A stretch of 64,000 bases of DNA. Origin: Halorubrum rutilum (GTDB lineage: Archaea > Halobacteriota > Halobacteria > Halobacteriales > Haloferacaceae). Both the position numbers and the translations under genes were made by a program. The DNA is taken from positions 186,001 to 250,000 of the forward strand of contig NZ_JANHDN010000001.1 of NCBI RefSeq assembly GCF_024494565.1, in the 5' to 3' direction. Below are positions 29,187 through 36,335 of this stretch, one piece after another. The notes beneath the pieces are model-generated. The model did not search any database, was not told the origin of the DNA, and was given only the letters and a program-made list of their open reading frames with translations. Numbering within the stretch: the first letter of the stretch is position 1; every line of letters begins with the position of its first letter.

Positions 29187-29553
29187 AGCCGACAGTGTCG
29201 ACGCGACGGCCGGCCCCGGGACGTTCGACGAGCGGGCCGCCCGCGCCCTGACAAAGCCGATGACGGTCGTCGACACCCACGTTGACCGCGACCTTCGCGA
29301 TGAGGAGTTCCGCGTCTACCGGCCGCACACGACGTACGTCGTTGACGCCGTCGCTGAGACGTGCGGCTGTCGGGATGCACTCCACCGCGGGACGAGATGC
29401 TTGCACCAGCGGCGGGTTGATTACGCAAGAGGTGCCGTCCCCATCCCTGGGTGGGTCAACCGCGATGCACTCGATACCGGGATCGGCGCCGCCGTGCGCG
29501 GTGCGCCACGCATCGCGACGGCGGACGGCCGGACGGAGGTGTTCGAGTCGTGA
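29179..29553 (+). CDS. Early protein with SWIM-like Cys/His motif
   Basis: 124 residues. The middle, YVVDAVAETCGCRDALHRGT then RCLHQRRVDY, has the Cys-x-Cys ... Cys-x-His spacing of a SWIM zinc finger, a domain of nucleic-acid and protein binding found in many haloarchaeal proteins. Start overlaps the previous stop by eight bases. Confidence 0.65.
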   Translation: MSKADSVDATAGPGTFDERAARALTKPMTVVDTHVDRDLRDEEFRVYRPHTTYVVDAVAETCGCRDALHRGTRCLHQRRVDYARGAVPIPGWVNRDALDTGIGAAVRGAPRIATADGRTEVFES

Positions 29554-30113
29554 GCGACGAGCCCGGGCACGCCTCGGCGGTCAACGAACAGCTGCGCCAG
29601 GCCGAAGAGGACGACGAGCTCCCGGCGTCGACGGCCGACCGGAGCTCCCTTCGGCTCGCCGTCGACGGCGAGCTGCTTGCCGCCGACAACCCGATCGACT
29701 ACCTCGTGCTGCTGCTCCTGGAGGGCACGCGCTACGACGGCGCGTGGGACGGCGACCAGATGGCCGTCGCGCAGTACGCGATCGCCTCGTGGTGTCAAGA
29801 GCTCGGCTGGGCGCCGGATCTCACCGGGTACGAGCCGGGCGAGCAGGTCGCGTTCGGCGACGAGATCGACTACTGTAATGCTGCGTTCTACGGCGCCGGC
29901 GACGCCGAGCAAGAAGAGGACAATAGCGAAGACCTCGGTGAACTCGTCGACGGCCACGAGCGCGGCGTCGTGGCCATCATCCGCGAAGGGATCAAGCAGC
30001 ACCGTGGCAACGTGTACGATGCCACCGTTCCAATGACAAAGGATGAGCTCGACGCGGCGGCCGACGTGGCGAAGGCCGTCGAAGACGTCGCAACGGAGGG
30101 CGACGATGCCTGA
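29550..30113 (+). CDS. Early acidic protein, unknown function
   Basis: 187 residues from GTG 29550 (GTGA overlap). Mostly helical (NPIDYLVLLLLEGTRYDGAW, VAQYAIASWCQELGWAPD, ELVDGHERGVVAIIREGIKQ) with a strongly acidic middle. No family recognised. Placement in the overlapping early series supports a role in replication or host takeover. Confidence 0.6.
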   Translation: MSDEPGHASAVNEQLRQAEEDDELPASTADRSSLRLAVDGELLAADNPIDYLVLLLLEGTRYDGAWDGDQMAVAQYAIASWCQELGWAPDLTGYEPGEQVAFGDEIDYCNAAFYGAGDAEQEEDNSEDLGELVDGHERGVVAIIREGIKQHRGNVYDATVPMTKDELDAAADVAKAVEDVATEGDDA

Positions 30114-30486
30114 CGAGGAGGCGGGCGACCTCGCGAGCCTGCTCGACGACGTCGAGGCGTCGGTCGTCGATGACCTGACCAGCACGCCCCAGCAGCAGGT
30201 CGCCCGCGCGACCCTCCAGCGCGTCCGCCGCCGGCTCACTGCGGAGGCGCGCGACTCCTCGACGTCGACCGCGCCCGACGACCTCCCGACGGTCATCTAC
30301 GAGACCGAGCACGGCGAGCGCCGGCGCGTCCGGTACGAGCGTGTCGCTGGGGAGCCCTGGAAGGTCGAGCGTCGTGTTGACCGCCACGATGGCCGGACGT
30401 GGGTGCCGTGTGGCGCCGACCCGCTCACCGAGCTCGTCGTCGACGGTGAACACCGCGCGGCGGTGCGCGTCACGGAGGGGCCGTAG
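30106..30486 (+). CDS. Early protein, unknown function
   Basis: 126 residues from ATG 30106. A helical N-terminus (GDLASLLDDVEASVVDDLTS) precedes a beta-rich part (TVIYETEHGERRRVRYERVA, GEPWKVERRVDRHDGRTWVP). Overlaps the previous gene by eight bases and abuts the next directly. No domain recognised. Confidence 0.6.
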   Translation: MPDEEAGDLASLLDDVEASVVDDLTSTPQQQVARATLQRVRRRLTAEARDSSTSTAPDDLPTVIYETEHGERRRVRYERVAGEPWKVERRVDRHDGRTWVPCGADPLTELVVDGEHRAAVRVTEGP

Positions 30487-30732
30487 ATGGCGATGCGCTC
30501 GTTCGCCGATCCTGAAACCAAGTTCCGGATTGAAGCGTCCGGCACGCCGCCCTCGGTCGACGGGCTCGCGATTACTGAGCCGAAGTGGCTCGTCTGTGAG
30601 GAGTGCGGCGCGAAGGTCCGTATCGACGGCCCGGACGGTCACCAGACGACGATCGACAACCTCCCTCATGACCGCGACTGCGAACAGCGGGATGTGGTAA
30701 GTCGGTACTTCGAAGAGCAGTACGTCCGCTAA
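30487..30732 (+). CDS. Zinc-binding early protein (last of the first early operon)
   Basis: 81 residues with WLVCEECGAKVRIDGPDGHQ and HDRDCEQRD, a CCHC-like zinc site. Fits a small nucleic-acid binding protein. Starts directly after the previous stop; the operon ends here, before the candidate origin. Confidence 0.6.
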   Translation: MAMRSFADPETKFRIEASGTPPSVDGLAITEPKWLVCEECGAKVRIDGPDGHQTTIDNLPHDRDCEQRDVVSRYFEEQYVR

Positions 30733-31054
30733 TCGCACCTCACTTTTCAGCCTCTCCCTTTTCGTGTCGTCATCTTCGGTGTCGGCCTTACAACAGCGAA
30801 TAGATTATATTGCATGACATTCTATACCAAGGTACCAGGATCGGATCGATCGCCTAACTAAGGGATACCGGCGAACGAACACACACCGATCCTGGGTCGC
30901 GATGCCGGTTTGGAGGGCCGGCAACACAAGCACACGCGGGGTTTGCACGCTGACGCTGGTCGCACCATCGTGGTGCGGCCTTTCGCACGGGTCTGCTCAC
31001 CCCCGGAAGCGAGGCGGCGGTTTATTACCCCTGTCCACATCAGCAGTCACCTGT
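30733..31054. other. Candidate replication origin and promoter of the initiator gene
   Basis: The 322-base gap holds an AT-rich tract (30796-30826), a perfect 10-bp inverted repeat CCAGGATCGG (30835-30844) and CCGATCCTGG (30886-30895), a GC hairpin (GCCGG/CCGGC near 30903-30920), short direct GGGG-type motifs and a TATA-like GGTTTATTA (31018-31026) spaced for a leaderless initiator start. Origins in haloarchaea usually lie beside orc1/cdc6 with inverted repeats around an AT-rich tract, which fits. Canonical ORB elements were not recognised. Confidence 0.5.
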
Positions 31055-32113
31055 ATGATACGTCGTCCAGAGGTCTTCGACGACGAGACCCCGCCACCTG
31101 ACCTCCGGCATCGCGAAGCTCACGTCCAGGAGCTGATCCGACTCCTCCACCGAGCGCGCTCAGACCACGATCAGGGCGCACTGCTCGCTGGTCCGAGTGG
31201 CGTCGGGAAGACGGCGCTCGGGCGGACTGTCCTTCAGGAGTTCGCTCGCGAGTTCGGGACGCGTTGGGTATGGATCCAGGCACTCGGCACGACGACCGGC
31301 GAGCTCTTCCGCGAGGCCATCCGTGGCGCCGGTGGTACTGTTGCCGACAACGCTCCGAACGACGAGCTCCCAGCGCGGCTTCGGGAGACGCTCGCTGGTG
31401 AGGAGCTCTTCCTCCTGCTCGACGAGGCCGACGACATCGCGGGGACGGATGCGGTCGGCCAGCTCACGTCAGTTCCAGGTGTCGAGATCGTTGTGATCTG
31501 CCACGAGCCAGACGACTGGCTCGCCCGTGCTGAGTCGGGCGTCCGACAGTATCTCCACGGCGGCCGGATCGAACTTGACCGGTTCGGTGTCGACGAGCTC
31601 GCCGACATCCTTCGCGACCGGGCGCGCGTCGGGCTCGTCGATAACGCCGTCACACGCGACCAACTGGAGACAATCGCCGACGATGTCGCCGGCGTCGCTC
31701 GCGAGGGTATCCAGACGCTGCGAGCAGCGGCGGAGATCGCGGTCGAGCGCGAGCATGGTCGCATCTACGATGCCGACGTCGATGACGCCTACGAGCGCGC
31801 TCGTGCCAGCATCCGGAAGGCGAATCTTCGGTCACTCCCGTTCCATCATCGCGTCCTCTACGAGTTGATTCGCGACGCCGGTGAGATCACAGGGCGCGAG
31901 CTGCACCAGCAGTACGAGGAGATTGAAGAGCAGGTGTACGCGAACCGAGAACGGACGCCGATCAGTCGTCGCGACCGGCGGAACAAACTTGACAAGCTTC
32001 GTGCCTATGACCTCGTTGAGCGAGAGCGGCTCGACCACCGGTGGTTGTACTCAACTAAGCAGAAAAATTTGTCAAGCGGTATTGAGTTAGTGACTGAAAT
32101 GGCTACAAATTAG
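31055..32113 (+). CDS. Orc1/Cdc6-like AAA+ replication initiator
   Basis: 352 residues from ATG 31055, 28 bases after a TATA-like box. Walker A is GPSGVGKTALGR (about residues 46-57), Walker B LFLLLDEADDI (about 112-122). The C-terminal third is a winged helix (RSLPFHHRVLYELIRDAGEI ... RRNKLDKLRAYDLVERERLD) that would bind origin repeats. Length is slightly under chromosomal Orc1/Cdc6 (about 400), as in viral versions. It probably fires the provirus origin next to it. Confidence 0.82.
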   Translation: MIRRPEVFDDETPPPDLRHREAHVQELIRLLHRARSDHDQGALLAGPSGVGKTALGRTVLQEFAREFGTRWVWIQALGTTTGELFREAIRGAGGTVADNAPNDELPARLRETLAGEELFLLLDEADDIAGTDAVGQLTSVPGVEIVVICHEPDDWLARAESGVRQYLHGGRIELDRFGVDELADILRDRARVGLVDNAVTRDQLETIADDVAGVAREGIQTLRAAAEIAVEREHGRIYDADVDDAYERARASIRKANLRSLPFHHRVLYELIRDAGEITGRELHQQYEEIEEQVYANRERTPISRRDRRNKLDKLRAYDLVERERLDHRWLYSTKQKNLSSGIELVTEMATN

Positions 32114-32129
32114 TGCTTGTGTATCTATT

Positions 32130-32756
32130 TCAGTAGACGTACGGAACATCCCGTTCTTCATCTGGAGACATCTCTGATTCTACAAACTCCTCAATATCAA
32201 ACGCTTGCTGAACTAACTGAACCGCGTTTACTCCATTACTAACTACTGTCTGGACAGAGTGATTGAACTCTGTTTGAGAGAAACCAGAGTCATTAGGGAA
32301 TATCTTCCTGGTTACTTGAAACGCTTCAGGTGTCCCGGTATTCATCGTATCAATACTGAATCCAGACGTTGGACTAGATAGTAGTTTTATCAGATGATAC
32401 GAGAGCTTCTCCTGATTTTCTGGCCTCATCTGTGACAGTAGTTCCCGAGCAGCTTCCTTCTTATGCTCCTCGGTGATTTTCTGCTCATCGAGACCTAAGA
32501 TGCTCTTTATATCTGGTTCATTAAACACTGTGGCTACATTATTGACAATACTGAAAGCAAATGTCACAGTGACATGGTGCCCATTCGAGCCAGCAGATAA
32601 CCAATATACCCAGTCGCCATGCCTAGCGGCATACTCGACGATCTTCTCCTCGCCGTCGATCTCTGTAGTCCGCTCGTGTGTTATTTCATCACCGATCTTC
32701 TCTACTTTCCCATCTAAACCAGCTAAAATATCGACAACGGGGACTTCGTCCGACAT
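32130..32756 (-). CDS. AT-rich cargo protein, unknown function (partner of 32757-32981)
   Basis: 208 residues, antisense to the early genes and clearly AT-richer than they are. It has a strand-rich N-terminal half (IVEYAARHGDWVYWLSAGSN, HHVTVTFAFSIVNNVATVF) and a helical C-terminal half (EEHKKEAARELLSQMRPENQ, GVNAVQLVQQAFDIEEFVES). No family recognised. ATG lies directly after the TAA of the upstream gene. The pair's location, composition and orientation resemble accessory defence or toxin-antitoxin genes. Confidence 0.6.
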   Translation of the reverse strand: MSDEVPVVDILAGLDGKVEKIGDEITHERTTEIDGEEKIVEYAARHGDWVYWLSAGSNGHHVTVTFAFSIVNNVATVFNEPDIKSILGLDEQKITEEHKKEAARELLSQMRPENQEKLSYHLIKLLSSPTSGFSIDTMNTGTPEAFQVTRKIFPNDSGFSQTEFNHSVQTVVSNGVNAVQLVQQAFDIEEFVESEMSPDEERDVPYVY

Positions 32757-32981
32757 TTATTTGTCCAGTTCGTCCTGGAACTCCTTACTCAAATTATTCG
32801 CAAACTCATAGTCATCGTCCGCTTCTAATGTGACAAGGTCCTCATCGGACGACTCAGCACGCTCTATCAACGCAGATTTTACTGCGTTGGTATCACTAAA
32901 TTTAAGCCGGTTTTCCAAGTCGTGTGACTTGGCTTTGGACGAGATGCTCTCATCTGTCGTGCGGACACGTTCCTGTGGCAT
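32757..32981 (-). CDS. Small acidic protein preceding 32130-32756
   Basis: 74 residues, charged and helical (HDLENRLKFSDTNAVKSALI, EFANNLSKEFQDELDK) with no DNA-binding domain recognised. It abuts the larger gene without a spacer (TAA then ATG), so the two are co-expressed. It could be an antitoxin or partner. Its own upstream region is AT-rich with several TATA-like boxes (33003-33013). Confidence 0.55.
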   Translation of the reverse strand: MPQERVRTTDESISSKAKSHDLENRLKFSDTNAVKSALIERAESSDEDLVTLEADDDYEFANNLSKEFQDELDK

Positions 32982-33102
32982 GTGTAATGGTACAAGATTC
33001 TAACAATATATAACTTCTCTCCCAGGCGAATTATTAGTCTAGTTCTTTATCACCCCGGAAGTACGGCCCCCTTTTACTGTCTATCCACTCCTCGCCGCAG
33101 GT

Positions 33103-33351
33103 ATGCCCTCACAGGCTGCCCGAACGACGGTCGAGTTGAGTGAGCTCGGCTTCGACGCCGCCGACGCCGCCGTCGCGGTCGCGATCGACGAGCGTGACGA
33201 GACGACGGTCGTCGACGTCGAACACGACACAGGCGACTGGACGCTCACGTTTAACGAGTACGGCGAACTGCAGCGCTCCCCTGGCCGGGCGGCGCCGCGC
33301 TGGCTCGGTCCCGTGGTGAAGAAGGCGGCGCCCGAGCTCCGGGTGACCTGA
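33103..33351 (+). CDS. Small early protein, paralogue 1 of 3
   Basis: 82 residues with a conserved core: TTVELSELGFDAADAAVAVA, then VDVEHDTGDWTLTFNEYGEL and PRWLGPVVKKAAPELRVT. It is a small alpha-beta protein with no family recognised. Promoter: CCGGAAGTACGGCCCC followed by CTTTTAC (33055-33077), nearly repeated at 34159-34179. A truncated and a full paralogue follow at 33551 and 33755. Confidence 0.6.
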   Translation: MPSQAARTTVELSELGFDAADAAVAVAIDERDETTVVDVEHDTGDWTLTFNEYGELQRSPGRAAPRWLGPVVKKAAPELRVT

Positions 33352-33554
33352 TGGCGGTCGCGATCGACCGTGATGGCGCCGACAAGTGGCGGTACGCCTG
33401 TCCGAAGGGGCATACCAACTGGGAGCTCCTCGAGGACACGATCGTCTGTCGGACGTGTCCGCACGGGCGGCTGCCCAGATCGATGAGCTACAGCGTGTTG
33501 ATCGACCGGAAGACCGGTGAGGAAATTGCGGTGAGTGAGGTGCGGCTGGTGTGA
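33351..33554 (+). CDS. Small zinc-ribbon protein
   Basis: 67 residues with WRYACPKGHTNWELLEDTIV then CRTCPHGR: a CxxxH ... CxxC zinc ribbon close to those of haloarchaeal RNA- or DNA-binding proteins. Start overlaps the previous stop (TGATG). Confidence 0.65.
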   Translation: MAVAIDRDGADKWRYACPKGHTNWELLEDTIVCRTCPHGRLPRSMSYSVLIDRKTGEEIAVSEVRLV

Positions 33555-33730
33555 GGCTACTCGACCGGATCGAGGTCGGCTTCGACGCCGCCGATGCTGC
33601 CGTCGCGGTCGTGATCGACGAGCGTGACGAGATGACAGTCGTCGAGGTGGAACACGACACAGGTGAGCTGGGCGTCACAAGTGAGTGCTCGGGTCTCGCG
33701 TCGCATCCCGAACGGATGGCCATAATTTAG
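33551..33730 (+). pseudogene. Truncated paralogue 2 of 3
   Basis: From GTG 33551 the frame reads VGFDAADAAVAVVIDERDEM then VVEVEHDTGELGV, matching paralogue 1 over its first 45 residues, then loses similarity and ends at TAG 33728. The C-terminal WLGPV part is missing. It may still be translated through the overlap with the preceding gene. Confidence 0.6.
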
Positions 33731-33754
33731 TAGCGGCCGCACCCATAGTAGGGT

Positions 33755-34006
33755 GTGTCCTCCACCCCACATCACACAACAGTCGATATTGCGTCCCTTG
33801 GTTTCGACACCCCCGGTAGTGATACAGCCGAGGTCATGATCGCTACCGCCGATGGCGCCACGCTCATCGAGGTCGCACACGCCGACGACGTCTGGTCGCT
33901 CACCTTCGACGAGGACGGGACACTTACTGACAGCCCCACACGATCGCCACCTGACTGGCTCGGGCACGTCATCACAGAGGCCGCACCAGCGTTCCAGATG
34001 ACGTAA
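33755..34006 (+). CDS. Small early protein, paralogue 3 of 3
   Basis: 83 residues from GTG 33755. Same architecture as paralogue 1 (TTVDIASLGFDTPGSDTAEV, LIEVAHADDVWSLTFDEDGT, PPDWLGHVITEAAPAFQMT). Function unknown. Tandem expansion suggests selection for variants of one small protein, for example an inhibitor. Confidence 0.6.
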   Translation: MSSTPHHTTVDIASLGFDTPGSDTAEVMIATADGATLIEVAHADDVWSLTFDEDGTLTDSPTRSPPDWLGHVITEAAPAFQMT

Positions 34007-34289
34007 GAGACCGGACTTGGTTGAGGGCCGGGAACTGACGGTGCACGGCCACGGCGGTAGACGCACGACGGCAACGCGACTCTGGCGGCAAGCAATCGGA
34101 CACTATTACGGTGGCATCGGTGGCTCGTGTTGTCGAGGCCATCACATCGCTCGGGGGGCGGAAGTACGGCCCCGGTTTACATTCCAAGCGCGCCAGCGTG
34201 TGGGTGTGGTCGCGATGACACACTCGGTCGCCCCCTCCGAAATGCACCCCTCGCTTATGCCGGGCGCGAGCGACAGCCAGAATGCGATG
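34007..34289. other. Gene-free stretch with a repeated promoter-like motif
   Basis: No convincing gene. GGAAGTACGGCCCCGGTTTAC (34160-34180) repeats the promoter-like sequence in front of paralogue 1. A plus-strand frame from ATG 34215 follows it, but this frame runs antisense through the repressor gene at 34290 and is probably not real. Confidence 0.4.
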
Positions 34290-34598
34290 TCAGGAATCAG
34301 TCGGGTCGAGCTCGGCGGCGTCGAGCTCCTCGTCGAGATAGGCACGGCCGTCGTCGGTGAGGCGGTAGAGGCCTCGGTCGACGCGCTCGATGAGACCATA
34401 TCGGCAAAGTTCTCGAAGCCGCCCTCCTGCGTAGTCCCGAGTCGCGTCGACGCGAGCGACCTCGCCTTCACGAGAGACTGCTCGCGGAGTCATGTTTCCC
34501 TCCTCGCGGAGGACCTCCAGGATGCGGTCATCAGTCGGCTGCCGCATCCAATCCGCGTCTTTTCGCATCTCAGTCTCCCGTGCGACGGTCGTACTCAT
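34290..34598 (-). CDS. Second phiH1-type winged-helix repressor
   Basis: 102 residues from ATG 34598. Residues 14-85 (DWMRQPTDDRILEVLREEGN, then GGRLRELCRYGLIERVDRGL and YRLTDDGRAYLDEEL) are the classic phiH1-repressor-like winged helix. It is divergent from the second early operon that starts at 34812, which it probably controls. No spacing for a leader: the TATA-like TTAATAATT lies near 34637-34645. Confidence 0.78.
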   Translation of the reverse strand: MSTTVARETEMRKDADWMRQPTDDRILEVLREEGNMTPRAVSREGEVARVDATRDYAGGRLRELCRYGLIERVDRGLYRLTDDGRAYLDEELDAAELDPTDS

Positions 34599-34683
34599 AG
34601 TAACACCGATGTACCTACTACTTCTATCCACTCGCCCTTAATAATTCGGCCAATAGCTGGTAGTATCCAGTTAGTAGCGGGAA

Positions 34684-34700
34684 AAGACTAAGTATAGGGC
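34684..34700 (+). promoter_or_regulatory. Promoter of the second early operon
   Basis: AAGACTAAGTATAGGG holds a TATA-like box about 25 bases before the three-way-junction element. The string AGACTAAGTA also occurs in front of the HRAMP leader on the minus strand (around 18005-18014). Confidence 0.5.
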
Positions 34701-34715
34701 GGGGTAACTATCGGT

Positions 34716-34771
34716 TGACCTGGCCTCCGCGGTGAAAACCCGCCGGCGTTGGAGCGCCGACGGCCAGGTCA
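34716..34771 (+). ncRNA. Three-way-junction leader of the second early operon (family member 3)
   Basis: Perfect 10-bp outer stem TGACCTGGCC/GGCCAGGTCA (34716-34725 with 34762-34771), hairpin GCGG/CCGC with loop TGAAAAC (34729-34743), hairpin CGGCG/CGCCG with loop TTGGAG (34744-34759), linker AC. The second hairpin with its linker, CGGCGTTGGAGCGCCGAC, is almost the same as in the HRAMP leader (CGGTG, TTGAAGC, CACCG, AC). A further 5-bp hairpin, GCCTC/GAGGC, follows at 34782-34796. The first start is at 34812. Confidence 0.65.
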
Positions 34772-34811
34772 CAGACAGACCGCCTCTACACGAGGCATTT
34801 GCGAGTGACCC

Positions 34812-34994
34812 ATGAGCAACTCACGTACGGGGCCTATTCAAGATAGCCCCAACGACAGCGGAGACGGCACAGAGCAGCGTGAGTATCAGTTTGGCGGCGA
34901 CTACGTCATCAGCTCCAGCGCGAGCGCCGGCGCGTGGGTGTCGGCCACCTACCCGATGCTCGCCGTCGACCAGATCGACACGGGGGTGGCGTAA
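34812..34994 (+). CDS. 60-residue early protein, unknown function
   Basis: First gene after the leader element. Low-complexity Ser/Asp-rich N-terminus, then a short strand-like segment (YQFGGDYVISSSASAGAWVS). No family recognised. It ends directly before the HNH gene (TAA then ATG), which may have inserted behind it. Confidence 0.5.
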   Translation: MSNSRTGPIQDSPNDSGDGTEQREYQFGGDYVISSSASAGAWVSATYPMLAVDQIDTGVA

Positions 34995-35429
34995 ATGTCT
35001 AAATATAAGGATAAGTCGTATCTCCGAACTGAATATTGTGAAAAAGAAAAGACATTGAGAGAGATAGCCGACGATTGTGGCGCCTCAATTGACACAATCA
35101 GACGGTGGATGGAGAATTACGGCATAGATCGGCGGCCACGCGGTTCGTATCAGGTTAAGCCCTATGCCAAGTTTCAGACACTCCAAAACGGCTATGAATA
35201 CTGGCATGATGGGGAGGCAGGCGGCACCACAAAGGATTGGGTTTTAGTCCATCGACTGCTCGCGGTTGCTGAGTTTGGTTTTGATTCCGTACAGAGCGAC
35301 ATTGATGTTCATCATAAGAACGGCGTTCGATGGGATAACCGGCCTGAAAATATCGGTCTGATGTCTCACAGTAAACACGCATCGTACCACAACAACGAGA
35401 GTTCCAACCAAGGTGGTAAGCATGCGTGA
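34995..35429 (+). CDS. HNH homing endonuclease
   Basis: 144 residues, clearly AT-richer than both neighbours. The N-terminus holds a helix-turn-helix (KTLREIADDCGASIDTIRRW then MENYGI), the C-terminus the HNH core DIDVHHKNGVRWDNRPENIG then LMSHSKHASYHN (HNH_3 type). Such free-standing enzymes spread by cutting homologous loci lacking them. The overlap with the next gene and shared GGTGG/TAA strings at both ends suggest insertion between two formerly adjacent genes. Confidence 0.8.
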   Translation: MSKYKDKSYLRTEYCEKEKTLREIADDCGASIDTIRRWMENYGIDRRPRGSYQVKPYAKFQTLQNGYEYWHDGEAGGTTKDWVLVHRLLAVAEFGFDSVQSDIDVHHKNGVRWDNRPENIGLMSHSKHASYHNNESSNQGGKHA

Positions 35430-35562
35430 CGGTGGCGACCGCCCCGGCACGTACGCGGCGTTCATCAACTCGGAGATCCTGCCGTTCGCGTCGCTCCCGG
35501 AGGAGTACCAGGGCGCGCTCGGTGATGCCCGCGAAGCTGAGGAGGTGGAGGCTGATGCCTGA
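35422..35562 (+). CDS. 46-residue early protein, unknown function
   Basis: From ATG 35422, overlapping the HNH stop by eight bases. A short Gly/Asp-rich start, then helical acidic sequence (PFASLPEEYQGALGDAREAE). Ends inside the start of the next gene (overlap of eight). Supported only by coupling and composition. Confidence 0.5.
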   Translation: MRDGGDRPGTYAAFINSEILPFASLPEEYQGALGDAREAEEVEADA

Positions 35563-35875
35563 GTCGTACGACATCGGTGATGCGAGTCGGGCCGCGGCGC
35601 TTGTCGTGTCGGAAGAGCGAGACAGCCACGGCGACGCCTACACGAACCACCGTCAGATTGCGGCGCTGTGGACGGCGTTCCTCGACGAGCAACTGGAGTC
35701 GGATATTGCGCCGTGGCAGGCCGCGATTATGATGCAGCAGGTCAAGCAGTCGCGGATGCAGGCTGGCGAGCTGATCGCTGACCACTTCGTCGACATCGCA
35801 GGCTACAGTGACGTCGGACTATACAGTGCGCTTCAGGACCCGGACACGGAGGTGGGTGACGTTGACGACCTCTAA
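35555..35875 (+). CDS. DUF6378-type phage protein
   Basis: 106 residues from ATG 35555. The pattern ALVVSEERDSHGDAYTNHRQ, IAALWTAFLDEQL, AAIMMQQVKQSRMQAGEL and DHFVDIAGYSDV matches the DUF6378 family of phage proteins (RxxxYGxxxxN ... MxxxKxxR ... DxxVDxAGY), all-helical and MazG-like in pattern, which suggests nucleotide handling. The following gene also looks like a nucleotide enzyme. Confidence 0.75.
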   Translation: MPESYDIGDASRAAALVVSEERDSHGDAYTNHRQIAALWTAFLDEQLESDIAPWQAAIMMQQVKQSRMQAGELIADHFVDIAGYSDVGLYSALQDPDTEVGDVDDL

Positions 35876-36335
35876 GTCGACAACCGTCTACCTCGCTGGG
35901 CCAGTCGCGGCACTCGATGATGGAGGCGCTGAGTGGCGCGAGCGTGTCGGCCGTGATTACGGCGAGCAGTACGACTTCCAGAACCCGCTCGCGAAGTACA
36001 ACGTTCCAGTCGAGGACCTGACCGTTGTGGATGGCGTGTCCGATCCCGACGATCACACGACGGTCGGCGCTGACGAGATCGTCACCAACGACAAAGCGAA
36101 ACTGCTGGCAAGCGACGCGGTGCTTGTCGGGTACGTCGACACGCAGTCCATCGGGACACCAATGGAGGTCATGTACGCGTTCGAGCGTGAGATGCCCGTC
36201 GCGATCTGGATTCGTGATGACACGGACATCATGGATCTGAGTCCGTGGTATCTCCATCACGCCAGTGCGATCACGAACTCAGTCGAGATGGCGCTTGGCC
36301 GCCTCGATCGGGAGGTGAGTATCAATGCCGCGTGA
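35856..36335 (+). CDS. Nucleoside 2-deoxyribosyltransferase-like protein
   Basis: 159 residues from GTG 35856, overlapping the previous gene by 20 bases (TTG 35862 is an alternative). VYLAGPVAALDDGGAEWRER is the family's opening strand and YxAGP motif; YDFQNPLAKYN gives the Asn loop; NDKAKLLASDAVLVGY and SIGTPMEVMYAFEREMPVAI hold the conserved Asp and the Gly-Thr-x-x-E catalytic segment. Such enzymes swap or remove bases from deoxynucleosides; viral members may adjust pools or modify signals. Confidence 0.78.
   Translation: MTLTTSKSTTVYLAGPVAALDDGGAEWRERVGRDYGEQYDFQNPLAKYNVPVEDLTVVDGVSDPDDHTTVGADEIVTNDKAKLLASDAVLVGYVDTQSIGTPMEVMYAFEREMPVAIWIRDDTDIMDLSPWYLHHASAITNSVEMALGRLDREVSINAA

Noticed and set aside
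34215..34691. Plus-strand gene starting at ATG 34215 behind a promoter-like motif
   Set aside because: It runs antisense through the repressor gene and shows no protein-like pattern; only the promoter-like repeat was kept.
34716..34771. tRNA, purine riboswitch or hammerhead ribozyme
   Set aside because: The junction linkers are only 0-3 bases and lack the conserved core bases of those RNAs; there is no anticodon or T-arm.
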